DNA of 64,000 nucleotides from Myroides profundi (GTDB lineage Bacteria; Bacteroidota; Bacteroidia; Flavobacteriales; Flavobacteriaceae). The stretch is from the NCBI RefSeq assembly GCF_000833025.1, contig NZ_CP010817.1, forward strand, positions 2,170,001 through 2,234,000. The letters are read 5' to 3'. Below, in pieces: positions 1 to 9,430 of this stretch (positions are counted from its first letter, which is position 1; every line of letters starts with the position of its first letter). A program made the position numbers and the translations under genes. The notes beneath the pieces were generated by a model. It made no database searches, was not told the DNA's origin, and worked only from the letters and a program-made list of their open reading frames with translations.

Positions 1-156
1 CAAAAAGATACAACTGATTATACTGGCGTATACAGATCAATGTACTATACCAATATATGATCCACTATACATGAAATGAGATATGATTACTTACTATCTA
101 GACCAACAATCACGTTAGGTATAGAAACAAATAATCTACTAAAATTCAATAGTTTA

Positions 157-519
157 TTAGACAGGTGGTCTAAAAAGGAAATTGTTGAAAGTATAAGTAT
201 ATACACTATCAAGGCTAAAGAACGCCTTAAACGTATAATTCTTAAATAAATGAATAGATGTGTTATTTACAATATCTTGAAAATAAACAAGCTGTATTTC
301 TGCTGAAGCAAAATTGCTTTTGCTTTTATCTTTACCTGTATCAGAAGCATTAGCCATCTCTTTAGATAGATGACACATTCCATTACATTCTAACTCTGGC
401 TTATCTCTGTTCACACAAAGTTCATCCTTGATATAATCATATAGCACCACATATTCAACAACCGGAAGTACTGGCTTGAATAACATGAATAGGGATAATA
501 TGACGATTGCAAATTTCAC
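157..519 (-). CDS. CNGMC-motif exported protein, conserved in Bacteroidota
   Basis: Protein of 120 residues with an N-terminal hydrophobic segment (about residues 2-20) that could be a signal peptide or membrane anchor. The run FKPVLPVVEYVVLYDYI, then C-N-R-D-K-P-E and CNGMCHL, and a C-terminal FRPPV are typical of a small uncharacterised Bacteroidota family that often lies near metal-related TonB receptors; that association is from memory and no such receptor lies beside it here. The Cys pair suggests metal or redox chemistry, which is inference. The start is GTG: no ATG lies upstream in frame before a stop, and the first ATG (486) would cut into the hydrophobic segment. Confidence 0.7.
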   Translation of the reverse strand: MKFAIVILSLFMLFKPVLPVVEYVVLYDYIKDELCVNRDKPELECNGMCHLSKEMANASDTGKDKSKSNFASAEIQLVYFQDIVNNTSIHLFKNYTFKAFFSLDSVYTYTFNNFLFRPPV

Positions 520-800
520 GAGTACAAAATTCTAACTATTTTTTCAATCTACAAAATCTAGAATTGTTTATATAAATCAATAGCCTAAAAATGTAAATAG
601 AAGTCCCCTATTTTCGGAGGAATAAGGTATAATTCCAAAATCCACATTAACCAAATACTGCTAAGCAATACTACTTCATAACTCCTCCATCAGTTGTAGA
701 ACTATGCTAGTGTATGTTTGTATCCCGAATTCAGATCTATTTTGTACAATTACTTATCGTTTATATGTCTATTGCATATTTTGGAATAATCATAAAAAAA

Positions 801-829
801 ACAAGCCTTAAGTATTCCTTAAGGCTTGT
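801..829 (-). terminator. Intrinsic terminator of the S41/esterase-like operon
   Basis: Perfect 12-bp stem (801-812 with 818-829) and 5-nt loop, followed on the minus strand by a run of U from 800 down to 794. It lies just downstream of the minus-strand gene ending at 896. The rest of 520-895 holds no gene that I can support. Confidence 0.85.
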
Positions 830-895
830 CTAAATTAACAACAAATGATCAATACTAAAAGTACATACTTTTGTGTTATTAAAATTATTTTCATC

Positions 896-2176
896 CTACA
901 AAGGGATAGAATTACTTTCGTTAAATTCAGTCCACACTCTTTTCCTTTCTTTAAATTCTGGTAAATACTCTTGTCTCATATAGAAAAAACCATCCACTAC
1001 AGTAGATATATTGGTCTTATATGAGGTTAAACCTATTAATAATGACTTATTAATCTTATGGTTATTAACTATCTCTTTACTCAAATCAGTTCTAGTAGAC
1101 ATAAAGGCGTACTCCTCCTTTATTGATTCTTTTATATATCTTTCTATGCTGCCTTTAGTCGCAACAGCTCTTTTCTTTCCTATACCTAAATACCCTTTAA
1201 GACCAGTAACACCACTACCTGGTACAAAAGCAATATGGTAGTACTTCTCTTTATATTTCTGTTTTAAAAAATATCCCATAAACTGTTTGTCCCTCTTTTT
1301 AGTGTCTTGAGTAGAATTTTTATCTGCCAATAAGTGGACTGTTGCAGCCCATAAAATCATTTTTTTATTAGAATATTCATTGTTAACTAAATAGTCAACA
1401 TTTTTAGCCATCATGTAATCCCTGTCATATAACTTATAATTCATACGGTATCTAGACTCTAGATTAACTAAAATCTGTTCCCAGTACTTAAAGTATTTAT
1501 CTTTAACTTCTAATTTATCTAATGATTTTTTTATTTCTTCAAATTTACTGTAAAGCACTAAAGTATCAGAAACTGGTAGTGTCTTAATTGAATATGATTT
1601 TCTTACTGCATGATTTAAAGAAGAAATAAAAATACTATCTGTGGTGATTTCAGAGATAGTTGCTTCATTTAGCTTTGTTATAAACTTTCTGAAATTTTCA
1701 TCAATTTGACTGTCCAAATGGAAGAAGCTATTATCAAAACCTGTATAAATCAATGGTCTCTCTGTTTTTTGTGTTTCAACGATATAATTAAATAACTCAA
1801 GCATATCATCTGAAAGCCATACTCCACTTATTGCTCCACTTCTTAGAAAATCATCGCCTGTTACTTTTCCTTGGCTAATACTATCATTATAATACTCCTT
1901 CGAATCATATAATGGTGACTCTATCGCCAATACGTCAAAACCACATTCTTCATGAAGATATTTCACCATCTTTACTTTAGCTCTATAAGTTTCTCCCATA
2001 AAATGAGAAGACTCTCCTAGCCCAACAATACTGACATCTTTTAAATCTGACTTCAACGTAGTTAAAGATTCAAAATTAGAATTGATAAAATCTTCTTTAC
2101 TTAATTCTTGTACTTGTCCAAAGGATACAGAAAGACCAAAACAGACAAATAATGTAGCTATAAATTCTCTAATCAT
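896..2176 (-). CDS. Erythromycin-esterase-family secreted hydrolase (PF05139-like)
   Basis: Protein of 426 residues. Residues 1-19 form a signal peptide (ending SVSFGQ), so it is exported. Residues 51-60 read VGLGESSHFM and are followed by a conserved helix (Y-R-A-K-V-K-M-V-K-Y-L) and FDVLAIES; this Gly-Glu-x-x-His region is the signature of the EreA/EreB fold, where the Glu and His act in hydrolysis. Family members include macrolide esterases, but many are general esterase-like enzymes of unknown substrate, so a resistance role is not shown. I start at ATG 2176 rather than the upstream TTG at 2206, because the signal peptide begins there and the gene then lies 13 bp after the S41 peptidase gene. 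The two are probably one operon. Confidence 0.8.
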   Translation of the reverse strand: MIREFIATLFVCFGLSVSFGQVQELSKEDFINSNFESLTTLKSDLKDVSIVGLGESSHFMGETYRAKVKMVKYLHEECGFDVLAIESPLYDSKEYYNDSISQGKVTGDDFLRSGAISGVWLSDDMLELFNYIVETQKTERPLIYTGFDNSFFHLDSQIDENFRKFITKLNEATISEITTDSIFISSLNHAVRKSYSIKTLPVSDTLVLYSKFEEIKKSLDKLEVKDKYFKYWEQILVNLESRYRMNYKLYDRDYMMAKNVDYLVNNEYSNKKMILWAATVHLLADKNSTQDTKKRDKQFMGYFLKQKYKEKYYHIAFVPGSGVTGLKGYLGIGKKRAVATKGSIERYIKESIKEEYAFMSTRTDLSKEIVNNHKINKSLLIGLTSYKTNISTVVDGFFYMRQEYLPEFKERKRVWTEFNESNSIPL

Positions 2177-2189
2177 AAATATTTCTTTT

Positions 2190-4256
2190 TTAAAGCAAAT
2201 TCTCAATTCCTTTTTCTAGTATTAAATCTCTCTTTTCTTTTAGAGCTTGTACAGTAGGGATAACTTCTTCATCTATTCTCACACCTACTTTCTGAGTCTC
2301 AGAGCCATCAGGATAATATATACCGATACCTGAGAAAATAACTTGTATATCCCCTGGTAATATTAGAATACTGATATTACCATCTGCACCAGCTGTCTGT
2401 GTACCTATTACTTTTACATTAGGTGATGTCTGTAATCCCATAACATTAAATTCTGATGCACTCATTGTACTTTCATCTACTAGAATAGACACTTTCCCTG
2501 GATAGTAATAATTAGGATCGCCATATGTCTTACTTTCATCGTCATTTAATTTACCTAATTCATTCTTACTTGGTGTTTTATATTTAACAAAAGGCACACC
2601 TGATTGGGTAAAATATTTCATTAACTCTCCTAAACTAATAATCGGATAAGAACGATAGTCTAAGATAATCCCCTTTTTAGATTTAAAACGCGACATAATA
2701 TCAGTCAACTCTCCACTCTTCAAAGCTCCAATATTGATATAACCTAGATTATTATCTAAGTCCTGATGCGAAATTAAAGGATCAGTAAAAAAAGCAAAGT
2801 CATGTAAATCAACAGTAGGTAATGATTCTTTAAAATCGCCTTGTTCACTACACAATCCTAATTCTAACTCTGCTTTATTCGTTCTCAACATAAAACTTGC
2901 TAAATTATATAGCTTAGCGTTATTATTAGAATAAGGATAGAACCCTTCTCTTTCCTGCATTATTTCTTTAACATCTCTTCCTCCGATTGTTTTTATTTCA
3001 TCACCAATACGGACTTTAAACTCATCTTCTCTTTCCTTGATTAGTTCTGTGACCACTAATCTACCTTCTATAAACCTAACTTTAAGAGGTATAATCTTTA
3101 GTCCTAAATACTCCCCCATCAGCCTATCTCCTTTTGCATTAAAGAAAGAATGTCCATCCCCCAGTTCTTTAGTCAATTTCATCAGGTCCATCTTATATTC
3201 TAACTCATCTCTACTAGACAATAACTTGAAGATATATTCTTCTAATACTGTATCCCAATCTTTAGAAATCAAATTTTTATAAGGATAAAAGTATTCTATC
3301 ACATTCCAATAACGAAATAGCGCTAATAAACGATAACCGTGATCATCAAAGCTAATATCTTTATAACTCTTCTCATTCTCAAAAATTGCATTACCTACAT
3401 TTGGAAAAAAATCCACATAATAGTGATTGCTAGGAATTGTCAAGGACTCTTCGCCAAAACGATTTTTCCATAGTACTAATTGTTCTTGGAAGTCATTTCT
3501 TTTTACAATTGGTAATATCCTAAAGAGCTCATAATCCCAATTGTAATTACCCTTTGCGATATCTGGATGAGTATACTTAAGTCTCCCCCACACCTTACAT
3601 AATTCTGCTAACCTCTTTACACTCGTCTCATTCACTTTATCCACTGTAAACTTAGAACCAGTATCAAACTCATTATCTAGTTCTGCTTTAGGAGGTGCTT
3701 TTTTAACGTTTTCTAGCTCTTTTAGATTCTTACCATCTAGTGTCACCTCAAAGTCTTTAAACCACACCTCTCCTTTTCCTTGTAATCCTCCAACAATAAA
3801 AATCGTATCTGTAGCTGTATCGAGTGGAAGCTTTACACTATACTTTTTCCAATTTGTCGTTCCTACTATCTCATTATGTTCTAGCATAGCATATTTTATA
3901 GAACTTCCTCTCTTTAAAAGATTAATCATAATCTTAGCATCACCTTTTTCAATATCTTTACTTCTAATAAGCGCAGATAGCATAAGAGTATCTCCCTGAT
4001 ACCCATTCGGTATTTTGCTTAACACACTACAATAGGAATGATTATCACCAAAAGATTTTATATACAGAGACTTCTCTTTTTTATTTAAGCTATCTACTAC
4101 TAAACTATACTCAGTAACTCCTTTTTCTATATACCAGTTACTCTCTAAAGATTCCTTCTCATACAAATTTTGAAAGCGTACTGTCTGCTTTACTTGTGAG
4201 AAACATATCATAGGAGTTAAAAACAACAATACTTTTAAAAAAGTTTTCATTATCAT
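2190..4256 (-). CDS. Secreted S41-family (C-terminal processing type) peptidase
   Basis: Protein of 688 residues with a signal peptide (1-20). The first ~170 residues after it look like a beta-sandwich, carbohydrate-binding-like region. The middle carries GDGHSFFN, typical of S41 enzymes, then a PDZ-like segment (IGDEIKTIGGRDVKEIM). The catalytic region has VSILVDESTMSASEF near residues 590-603, where the Ser of T-M-S-A-S-E is the likely nucleophile, followed by IGTQTAGADGNIS. It cleaves peptides or proteins in the periplasm or outside the cell; the substrate is unknown. An alternative start codon lies 6 bp inside (4250). It is followed closely by the esterase-like gene, suggesting co-transcription. 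Confidence 0.85.
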   Translation of the reverse strand: MIMKTFLKVLLFLTPMICFSQVKQTVRFQNLYEKESLESNWYIEKGVTEYSLVVDSLNKKEKSLYIKSFGDNHSYCSVLSKIPNGYQGDTLMLSALIRSKDIEKGDAKIMINLLKRGSSIKYAMLEHNEIVGTTNWKKYSVKLPLDTATDTIFIVGGLQGKGEVWFKDFEVTLDGKNLKELENVKKAPPKAELDNEFDTGSKFTVDKVNETSVKRLAELCKVWGRLKYTHPDIAKGNYNWDYELFRILPIVKRNDFQEQLVLWKNRFGEESLTIPSNHYYVDFFPNVGNAIFENEKSYKDISFDDHGYRLLALFRYWNVIEYFYPYKNLISKDWDTVLEEYIFKLLSSRDELEYKMDLMKLTKELGDGHSFFNAKGDRLMGEYLGLKIIPLKVRFIEGRLVVTELIKEREDEFKVRIGDEIKTIGGRDVKEIMQEREGFYPYSNNNAKLYNLASFMLRTNKAELELGLCSEQGDFKESLPTVDLHDFAFFTDPLISHQDLDNNLGYINIGALKSGELTDIMSRFKSKKGIILDYRSYPIISLGELMKYFTQSGVPFVKYKTPSKNELGKLNDDESKTYGDPNYYYPGKVSILVDESTMSASEFNVMGLQTSPNVKVIGTQTAGADGNISILILPGDIQVIFSGIGIYYPDGSETQKVGVRIDEEVIPTVQALKEKRDLILEKGIENLL

Positions 4257-4684
4257 ATAGCTTGAGATTTAAAGTTTATCTATAGTGATAATGATTTACA
4301 TATTATCAACTACCTTACTTGTTTATATATAGTACTAAATCTAGTACTAAATAACTTTTATTATCTAATAAGAATGCTAAGTTTAATAAATATGAGTGTT
4401 TTCACTCCATATGTGTTAAGAGCATATTAAAATATATAATAAATTAATCTCCTACACAATTTTTAAATCTTACCCCCAAGAGAATTAATTCTTCAAAATC
4501 AGATATCATCTTCCCAATTCTTTAGATATAATACTGTCATTTAAAGGAAATATCCAAAATATAAATGAGATGAATACCATCTCTATTCTAATTAAAAAAG
4601 AATATAATTAGATATATTTGAAGTATAATATACTCTTGTGATAATTTAGTCTACTATAGCTATAAGAGGTTAATAATCTATTTT
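4257..4684. other. AT-rich intergenic stretch without a gene
   Basis: Upstream of the S41 peptidase gene. It is very AT-rich with many stops in all frames. It should contain the promoter of the 4256 to 896 operon, but I cannot pick out a convincing TTG/TAnnTTTG pair. Confidence 0.5.
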
Positions 4685-4790
4685 CCTTGCACTTTCTAGG
4701 AGTTTGCTTGCACTTTCCTTGGGGTTTCCTTGCCTAGAAGGCTGTTTTGTCGAAGAAACCTGCAAGAATACCCCTAGCAATCCTCAAGCA
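4685..4790. repeat. Structured dispersed repeat, copy A
   Basis: The 86-bp core 4705-4790 aligns without gaps to 61603-61688, with about 71 of 86 positions identical by hand. The preceding 20 bp (from CCTTGC at 4685) is also partly shared. The ends of the core are imperfect inverted repeats of each other (about 20 of 29 positions pair), so it can fold into a long hairpin. Just upstream, TGCACTTTC occurs twice 23 bp apart. It is more GC-rich than its surroundings and lies between genes. It could be a small non-autonomous element or a structured RNA. Confidence 0.7.
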
Positions 4791-4893
4791 AAACAACAGA
4801 AAACCTAAAAAAGTTCTGATCAATAGTCTAAAAAAAGACACCTACTTAATAGTGGGAATTAAGAGATAATACATAAAACCACATTATACTAAA

Positions 4894-4935
4894 CAGACAC
4901 CCCTCCATTGATAGAAATCAATGGAGGGGTGTCTG
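4894..4935 (-). terminator. Strong hairpin terminator of the WG-repeat operon
   Basis: Perfect 19-bp inverted repeat (4894-4912 and 4917-4935) with a 4-nt loop, 41 bp beyond the stop of the WG-repeat gene. The following minus-strand sequence is T-rich but not a clean U-tract. The length and perfection of the stem are unusual. Confidence 0.75.
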
Positions 4936-4976
4936 TAATAACTTACGGAGGTATAGTATCTATCGAATACTGTCCC

Positions 4977-6776
4977 TTATTCCTTTTCTTTTTCTCCCTT
5001 ATAATTATAAGTACCATCGCTTAAACTTATTGTTCTCTTTCCGAAATTACTTGAAGCAGAGTAATTTCTATCAATAAACTTAGATTTCTTTTCATTCTTT
5101 AGGTTAATTAACCCTAGCTTATCATCTAGATAGACTAATGCTAGTCCGTAAGAGAAAGTACTTTTGATATCACTATACATAAATGGAATAACCGTTTTAT
5201 TATGTATATCTACAAATCCCCATTTGTCATTCTGCTTTACAGCAAATAGCAAATCTGTTGGCAATAGGTCTGTCATGCTAGAAAACTCTTTTACGTCATC
5301 ATACTGCGCAGGGATAACAAGCTGACCTTCTATATTCATAAAGCCATACTTATCATCCTTAGTCACCACAAAATAACCACCATTAGCACTGCTTACCTTG
5401 TCTACTTGGTTTATTTTCTGAGGCACTAGACTTTTATTGCTTAGTATATAATGTGCATTATCTGCTGTTATCAAGGAGTAATTATAATCTTTATTAGTAT
5501 CAAATTTATCTACATTCATTATCTTTTTATTCGCAGGATCAACTAATTCCTGAGGCGACTCATCATCTTCTTCTATTATCACATAATTGTTTAGCACATT
5601 GGTTAACTTGTAATAAGTTAGAGGCAGCATTTCAAATTTGTCATTTAAATAGAAATATTGAAAATCAGTCTCAAAGAAGTAATCATTTAAAGGATAATAC
5701 TTATCTGCAAGTTCTGTTATTAACTTTAGATTTGCGTTGTATATAAATGTTTTAGAATCTCTATTGACAATAAAACGAGATTTTGGCTCTTGGTTAATTA
5801 ATGTTTTGACAATAGTTCTATTATACGTCTGGCTCTGGTCATAAATAACAAGCTTATCCATAGGTGCGCCAAACTCGTAATACAAATAACTAACCCCCTC
5901 TGATTTATTAAATTCAGCAGACATTTCGCTTTCTAATTCGATTAGCTTAGCTCCTACTTCACTCTTGAATTGAGCATGTACCATAGCTATATTAGCCTTA
6001 GAATAAGTCATGATATTTTCTATTTTATCCAAGCATTTCTTCAAAAAAAGATTAAACTTGTCTGGGTGCGTTCCCGCTCGTTGTGATCTATAGCTACTCA
6101 CTCTTCTTTTATCTTTTAAGAGCGCTTGTATCTCGTCAAGTTCTATATCATCTGACAATGCTTTTATCAAAACTCCTTTATCAGATACTTCTACTACTTC
6201 TAGTTCTACTCCTCTATAGTTTACTTTCTGATTAACTTTAGCAGGCAGTACTACACTATCTAATTTCTGTACTGTAGAGAAAGCTATTTCTATTTCTACC
6301 TTATTGACAGCCTTACTAAGCCCTAGTTCTGGAGCAAAGTGGGTATTGATATTCTCTTTAACTTCTATATCTTGAGTAGTGCCATCGTTATAATATACTT
6401 TTTTTAGATAGATAGGAGCTTTAATATCTTCTAGCGATCGATAGATAGAAGGGTCCTGGGTCAGCTTTATAGAAAAAGAATCTTTAACTATAAAATTAGT
6501 AAACTGAATATTAGCCTTACTTAATTCATCAATAGTAGCATCGTAATCGCGTTGATTAAAGGACACTTTTAGGGGAGCTATTTTAGAGATAGAGGATGAT
6601 TTATCACTGCTTTTACCAAACAAGTTCACAAACATTTTAAGCTGTTGCAAATCGCTTTTCAGTAAGTCCATATATTCTTGGTTAGTAGTAGCAGCGTTAT
6701 ATTTATCTAAATCAACTTGTGCTATCGCTAGTTGGTTTACTAAAAAAAATATAAGTATAGTGAGATATTTTTTCAT
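4977..6776 (-). CDS. Secreted WG-repeat protein
   Basis: Protein of 599 residues with a signal peptide (1-19, ending LAIAQ). The central region (about 230-290) is rich in charged helices. The C-terminal third has WG-type repeats: DDKYGFMNIEGQLVIPAQYD, then NDKWGFVDIHNKTVIPFMYS, then DDKLGLINLKNE. WG repeats are beta-rich modules of unknown function common in Bacteroidota surface and secreted proteins. Its ATG overlaps the stop of the preceding gene by 4 bp (ATGA), so translation of the two is coupled. I infer that the pair works together outside the cytoplasm. Confidence 0.75.
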   Translation of the reverse strand: MKKYLTILIFFLVNQLAIAQVDLDKYNAATTNQEYMDLLKSDLQQLKMFVNLFGKSSDKSSSISKIAPLKVSFNQRDYDATIDELSKANIQFTNFIVKDSFSIKLTQDPSIYRSLEDIKAPIYLKKVYYNDGTTQDIEVKENINTHFAPELGLSKAVNKVEIEIAFSTVQKLDSVVLPAKVNQKVNYRGVELEVVEVSDKGVLIKALSDDIELDEIQALLKDKRRVSSYRSQRAGTHPDKFNLFLKKCLDKIENIMTYSKANIAMVHAQFKSEVGAKLIELESEMSAEFNKSEGVSYLYYEFGAPMDKLVIYDQSQTYNRTIVKTLINQEPKSRFIVNRDSKTFIYNANLKLITELADKYYPLNDYFFETDFQYFYLNDKFEMLPLTYYKLTNVLNNYVIIEEDDESPQELVDPANKKIMNVDKFDTNKDYNYSLITADNAHYILSNKSLVPQKINQVDKVSSANGGYFVVTKDDKYGFMNIEGQLVIPAQYDDVKEFSSMTDLLPTDLLFAVKQNDKWGFVDIHNKTVIPFMYSDIKSTFSYGLALVYLDDKLGLINLKNEKKSKFIDRNYSASSNFGKRTISLSDGTYNYKGEKEKE

Positions 6777-8119
6777 CGAATGATTTTTAGTTCGTTTGTA
6801 TTTTTATCTATATAAAACAGAAAGGATATATTCTCTATTTGATCTAAGCCTACCGCTTTTAGGTAAGTCGTTTTATCAAGAGATTCTAAAAAAGCTAATT
6901 GCCCATTAGTGCTAATGTGCAGTTTAGTAGTCTGTGCTGTCACTACCTTAAATGAATTATTAAGCATATACTTTATATAGCTGTATTCTGTATAAGATTT
7001 TAACTTCGTACCATTGTAGTTATAGGTATATTTCTCTAAAAAAGAAGGATATAATAACTGAGTGATTCTAGCGATGTTCTTATCCATAATCAGTGCTGCA
7101 TAATCTGCATAGAACTGCTTTATTCGCTCTTCTAAGTTCTTTTCTTTGCGGAGATCTTTACCCTCAGACCACCCTGTTAATTTATACTCTACAGGAGCTT
7201 TTAATTGATGACTAAACTGGATGTTTTTTTTCGTATAGTCATTTGTCCCTGTATAATGGTAGTATTGTGTCTTGCCATTATTGACAATAGTATCTGTGAC
7301 ATAAGCTTCGTTGTCAAATAGATTGACCGTTTTTAAAAGATCGCCTTTCACATTTACATATTCAATAGCAATTTTAGCGTATGAACTCTTGGGAACCTTA
7401 GACATGACTTGCCCCTTTTTATCAATACCAGGTGTAAAGATAAAAGACAAATCAATAGGTATATCAGGGGTTAGGATATACTTATTTAGCTCAATGGTCT
7501 CGTAGCGAGAATACTTGTCTTCTGTATTTCTGGAAAGTACGGGAATGCCATCTGCAAAAATAGCAGGAACAACATTATAACACTCTATTTTTAGTAAGCA
7601 AATAATACCATCTCTGTTGACCTTTAACTCATCTGACAAATTAGCTAAAGGATTGTCCTCTACTTTTTTAAATTTGATACTTAGTTCTCCCTTAGTATTT
7701 TCGAGTACTTCAGTATCTTCTTTCACTTTTGCTGTAAAATCAAGGCGAAAAGCACGAGTGACAACTGTGTAGGTGCGTTCGTAGTATCCTTCTTCAACTA
7801 TTAGATTATCAGGATAGTTTTTTTCTAAATAAGAGGCTAACCTTTTGGCTGTATTTTTAACTGAAGTATCAATAGAACACATAAAGTAATCTTTATAAAA
7901 ATATACCTCCTTAATAGGTATATTATTCCACTGCCCTTTATCATTAGACTTAAAGTAACTGTTATTATGATCAAAAGTATTCGCTTCATACAGTTTCTTA
8001 TAACTATCCAATGTTGTAATCTTATCTAGTATAACGGGTGACTGAGCCATTATAAAAGAAGGAAAAAGGAAGATGAATAGCAATAATATTGATTTAATAG
8101 AAGTATTGAAAATATTCAT
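6773..8119 (-). CDS. Secreted protein of unknown function, partner of the WG-repeat protein
   Basis: Protein of 448 residues with a clear signal peptide (about 1-25, ending FIMAQ). I recognise no catalytic domain. The sequence alternates predicted beta strands with charged loops. A middle stretch (ECYNVVPAIFADGIPVLSRN, then LTPDIPIDLSFIFTPGIDKK) and a C-terminal segment (FYADYAALIMDKNIARITQL) resemble periplasmic, multi-domain Bacteroidota proteins. It is the first gene of a two-gene operon whose second member overlaps it by 4 bp. Confidence 0.65.
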   Translation of the reverse strand: MNIFNTSIKSILLLFIFLFPSFIMAQSPVILDKITTLDSYKKLYEANTFDHNNSYFKSNDKGQWNNIPIKEVYFYKDYFMCSIDTSVKNTAKRLASYLEKNYPDNLIVEEGYYERTYTVVTRAFRLDFTAKVKEDTEVLENTKGELSIKFKKVEDNPLANLSDELKVNRDGIICLLKIECYNVVPAIFADGIPVLSRNTEDKYSRYETIELNKYILTPDIPIDLSFIFTPGIDKKGQVMSKVPKSSYAKIAIEYVNVKGDLLKTVNLFDNEAYVTDTIVNNGKTQYYHYTGTNDYTKKNIQFSHQLKAPVEYKLTGWSEGKDLRKEKNLEERIKQFYADYAALIMDKNIARITQLLYPSFLEKYTYNYNGTKLKSYTEYSYIKYMLNNSFKVVTAQTTKLHISTNGQLAFLESLDKTTYLKAVGLDQIENISFLFYIDKNTNELKIIR

Positions 8120-8203
8120 TTCTTTAATTTGTTAATGAAGACACTAATTTAAGAATAACATTAACATTGCTACTATAATTATTAATACTTTCGCATCGAT
8201 TAT

Positions 8204-8223
8204 AGTACCTTATAATAGGTACT
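8204..8223. promoter_or_regulatory. Inverted repeat in a divergent intergenic region
   Basis: Arms AGTACCT and AGGTACT are separated by 6 bp, 20 bp before the ATG of the PTS-like permease and in the 123-bp gap between it and the divergent WG operon. It could be an operator, but this is only position plus symmetry. Confidence 0.3.
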
Positions 8224-8242
8224 TTATTAAATTAAATACTTA

Positions 8243-9259
8243 ATGAAACAATTTCTTCAAAGAAAAGACATACAGATTTCAAGCAAACGATACTTTATCG
8301 ATGCTATGGGGGCTATGGCCTACGGGTTATTCGCTACTCTACTAGTAGGAACTATTCTAAAGACGATAGGAGAAGAATTTGGTATTTCGTTTTTAAAGGA
8401 GGTCGTTTGGCCATTTGCGAATCAGGCGACAGGCCCTGTAATCGCATTAGCCGTTGCCTATAGTTTAAGAGCACCGCAGCTAGTGTTATTCTCATCTGCA
8501 GTGGTAGGTGTAGCAGCGTATCAATTAGGTGGCCCATTAGGTGTGTTTATTGCGACTATTATTGCTGTAGAAATCGGGAAAGCTGTAGCAGGCGAAACAA
8601 GGATAGATATAGTGATAACTCCAATAGTCACAGTTTTAGTAGGAGTAGCTTTAGCACAATGGATTGGACCTAGTGTTAATCAGTTGATGCAATGGATTGG
8701 GCAGGTTATTATATTTTCTACAGAGGCTAATCCTCTAATCATGGGTATGGTTATCGCTGTGGTAGTGGGTATGGTTCTAACCTTACCAATCTCTTCAGCT
8801 GCTTTATGCTTGATGTTACAACTAGATGGATTGGCAGCAGGAGCGGCGACCATCGGATGCTGTGCTCAAATGATAGGTTTTGCGACCATCAGTTATAAAG
8901 ATAATGGGCTAAAGGGAGTACTAGCACAGGGTATCGGTACTAGTATGTTACAAGTACCTAATATTTATAAGAATTGGAAGATATGGATCCCACCAACCTT
9001 AGCCTCTGCTATTTTAGGTCCAATAGCTATTTTGTTCTTTGATATGCAAAATACGGCATTAGAATCAGGTATGGGGAGCTGTGGGTTAGTCGGTCAGATA
9101 GGAACCTTTAATGCGATGAAAGAGGCCTACTCTACTTCCTATATTATATTGGCTATACTAGGTTTACAGATTATATTACCTATGATTTTGTCATACCTAA
9201 TCTACTATATCATGAAAAAGAAACAGTTGATCAAAGATGGTGATATGAAAATATTTTAA
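8243..9259 (+). CDS. PTS EIIC-like membrane transporter (PfoR / PTS_EIIC_2 family)
   Basis: Protein of 338 residues with about ten hydrophobic segments. The Gly/Ala-rich pattern FATLLVGTILKTIGEEFG, the segment GETRIDIVITPIVTVLVG, the LDGLAAGAATIGCCAQMIGF region and ESGMGSCGLVGQIGTFNAM match the PF13303 family (PTS_EIIC_2, including clostridial PfoR). No IIA, IIB or HPr partner is nearby, and the family is often found alone, so sugar phosphotransfer is unproven. It is a single gene ending in a shared bidirectional terminator. Confidence 0.8.
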   Translation: MKQFLQRKDIQISSKRYFIDAMGAMAYGLFATLLVGTILKTIGEEFGISFLKEVVWPFANQATGPVIALAVAYSLRAPQLVLFSSAVVGVAAYQLGGPLGVFIATIIAVEIGKAVAGETRIDIVITPIVTVLVGVALAQWIGPSVNQLMQWIGQVIIFSTEANPLIMGMVIAVVVGMVLTLPISSAALCLMLQLDGLAAGAATIGCCAQMIGFATISYKDNGLKGVLAQGIGTSMLQVPNIYKNWKIWIPPTLASAILGPIAILFFDMQNTALESGMGSCGLVGQIGTFNAMKEAYSTSYIILAILGLQIILPMILSYLIYYIMKKKQLIKDGDMKIF

Positions 9260-9324
9260 TTTAAGACTAATGTACTATATACAAGGATACCTCTACTCTA
9301 TTTCGTGTAGGAAAGTGAATATAT

Positions 9325-9364
9325 AAAGAAGCTGCTTCAATAGATCTATTGAAGCAGCTTCTTT
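9325..9364. terminator. Bidirectional terminator, 40-bp perfect palindrome
   Basis: 9325-9364 is a perfect palindrome centred between 9344 and 9345, with A-rich and T-rich ends. It lies between the convergent permease gene (ends 9259) and the TonB-dependent receptor gene (ends 9431) and can serve both. Confidence 0.85.
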
Positions 9365-9430
9365 CGTATAAATATCATATTATCTCAAGTCTCAATATAA
9401 ATTAATCTATATCTAGACTACCTTATACTC

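Noticed and set aside
1..156. Tail of an upstream plus-strand gene
   Set aside because: Short open stretches exist in two frames (stops at 58-60 and 77-79), but nothing recognisable supports either.
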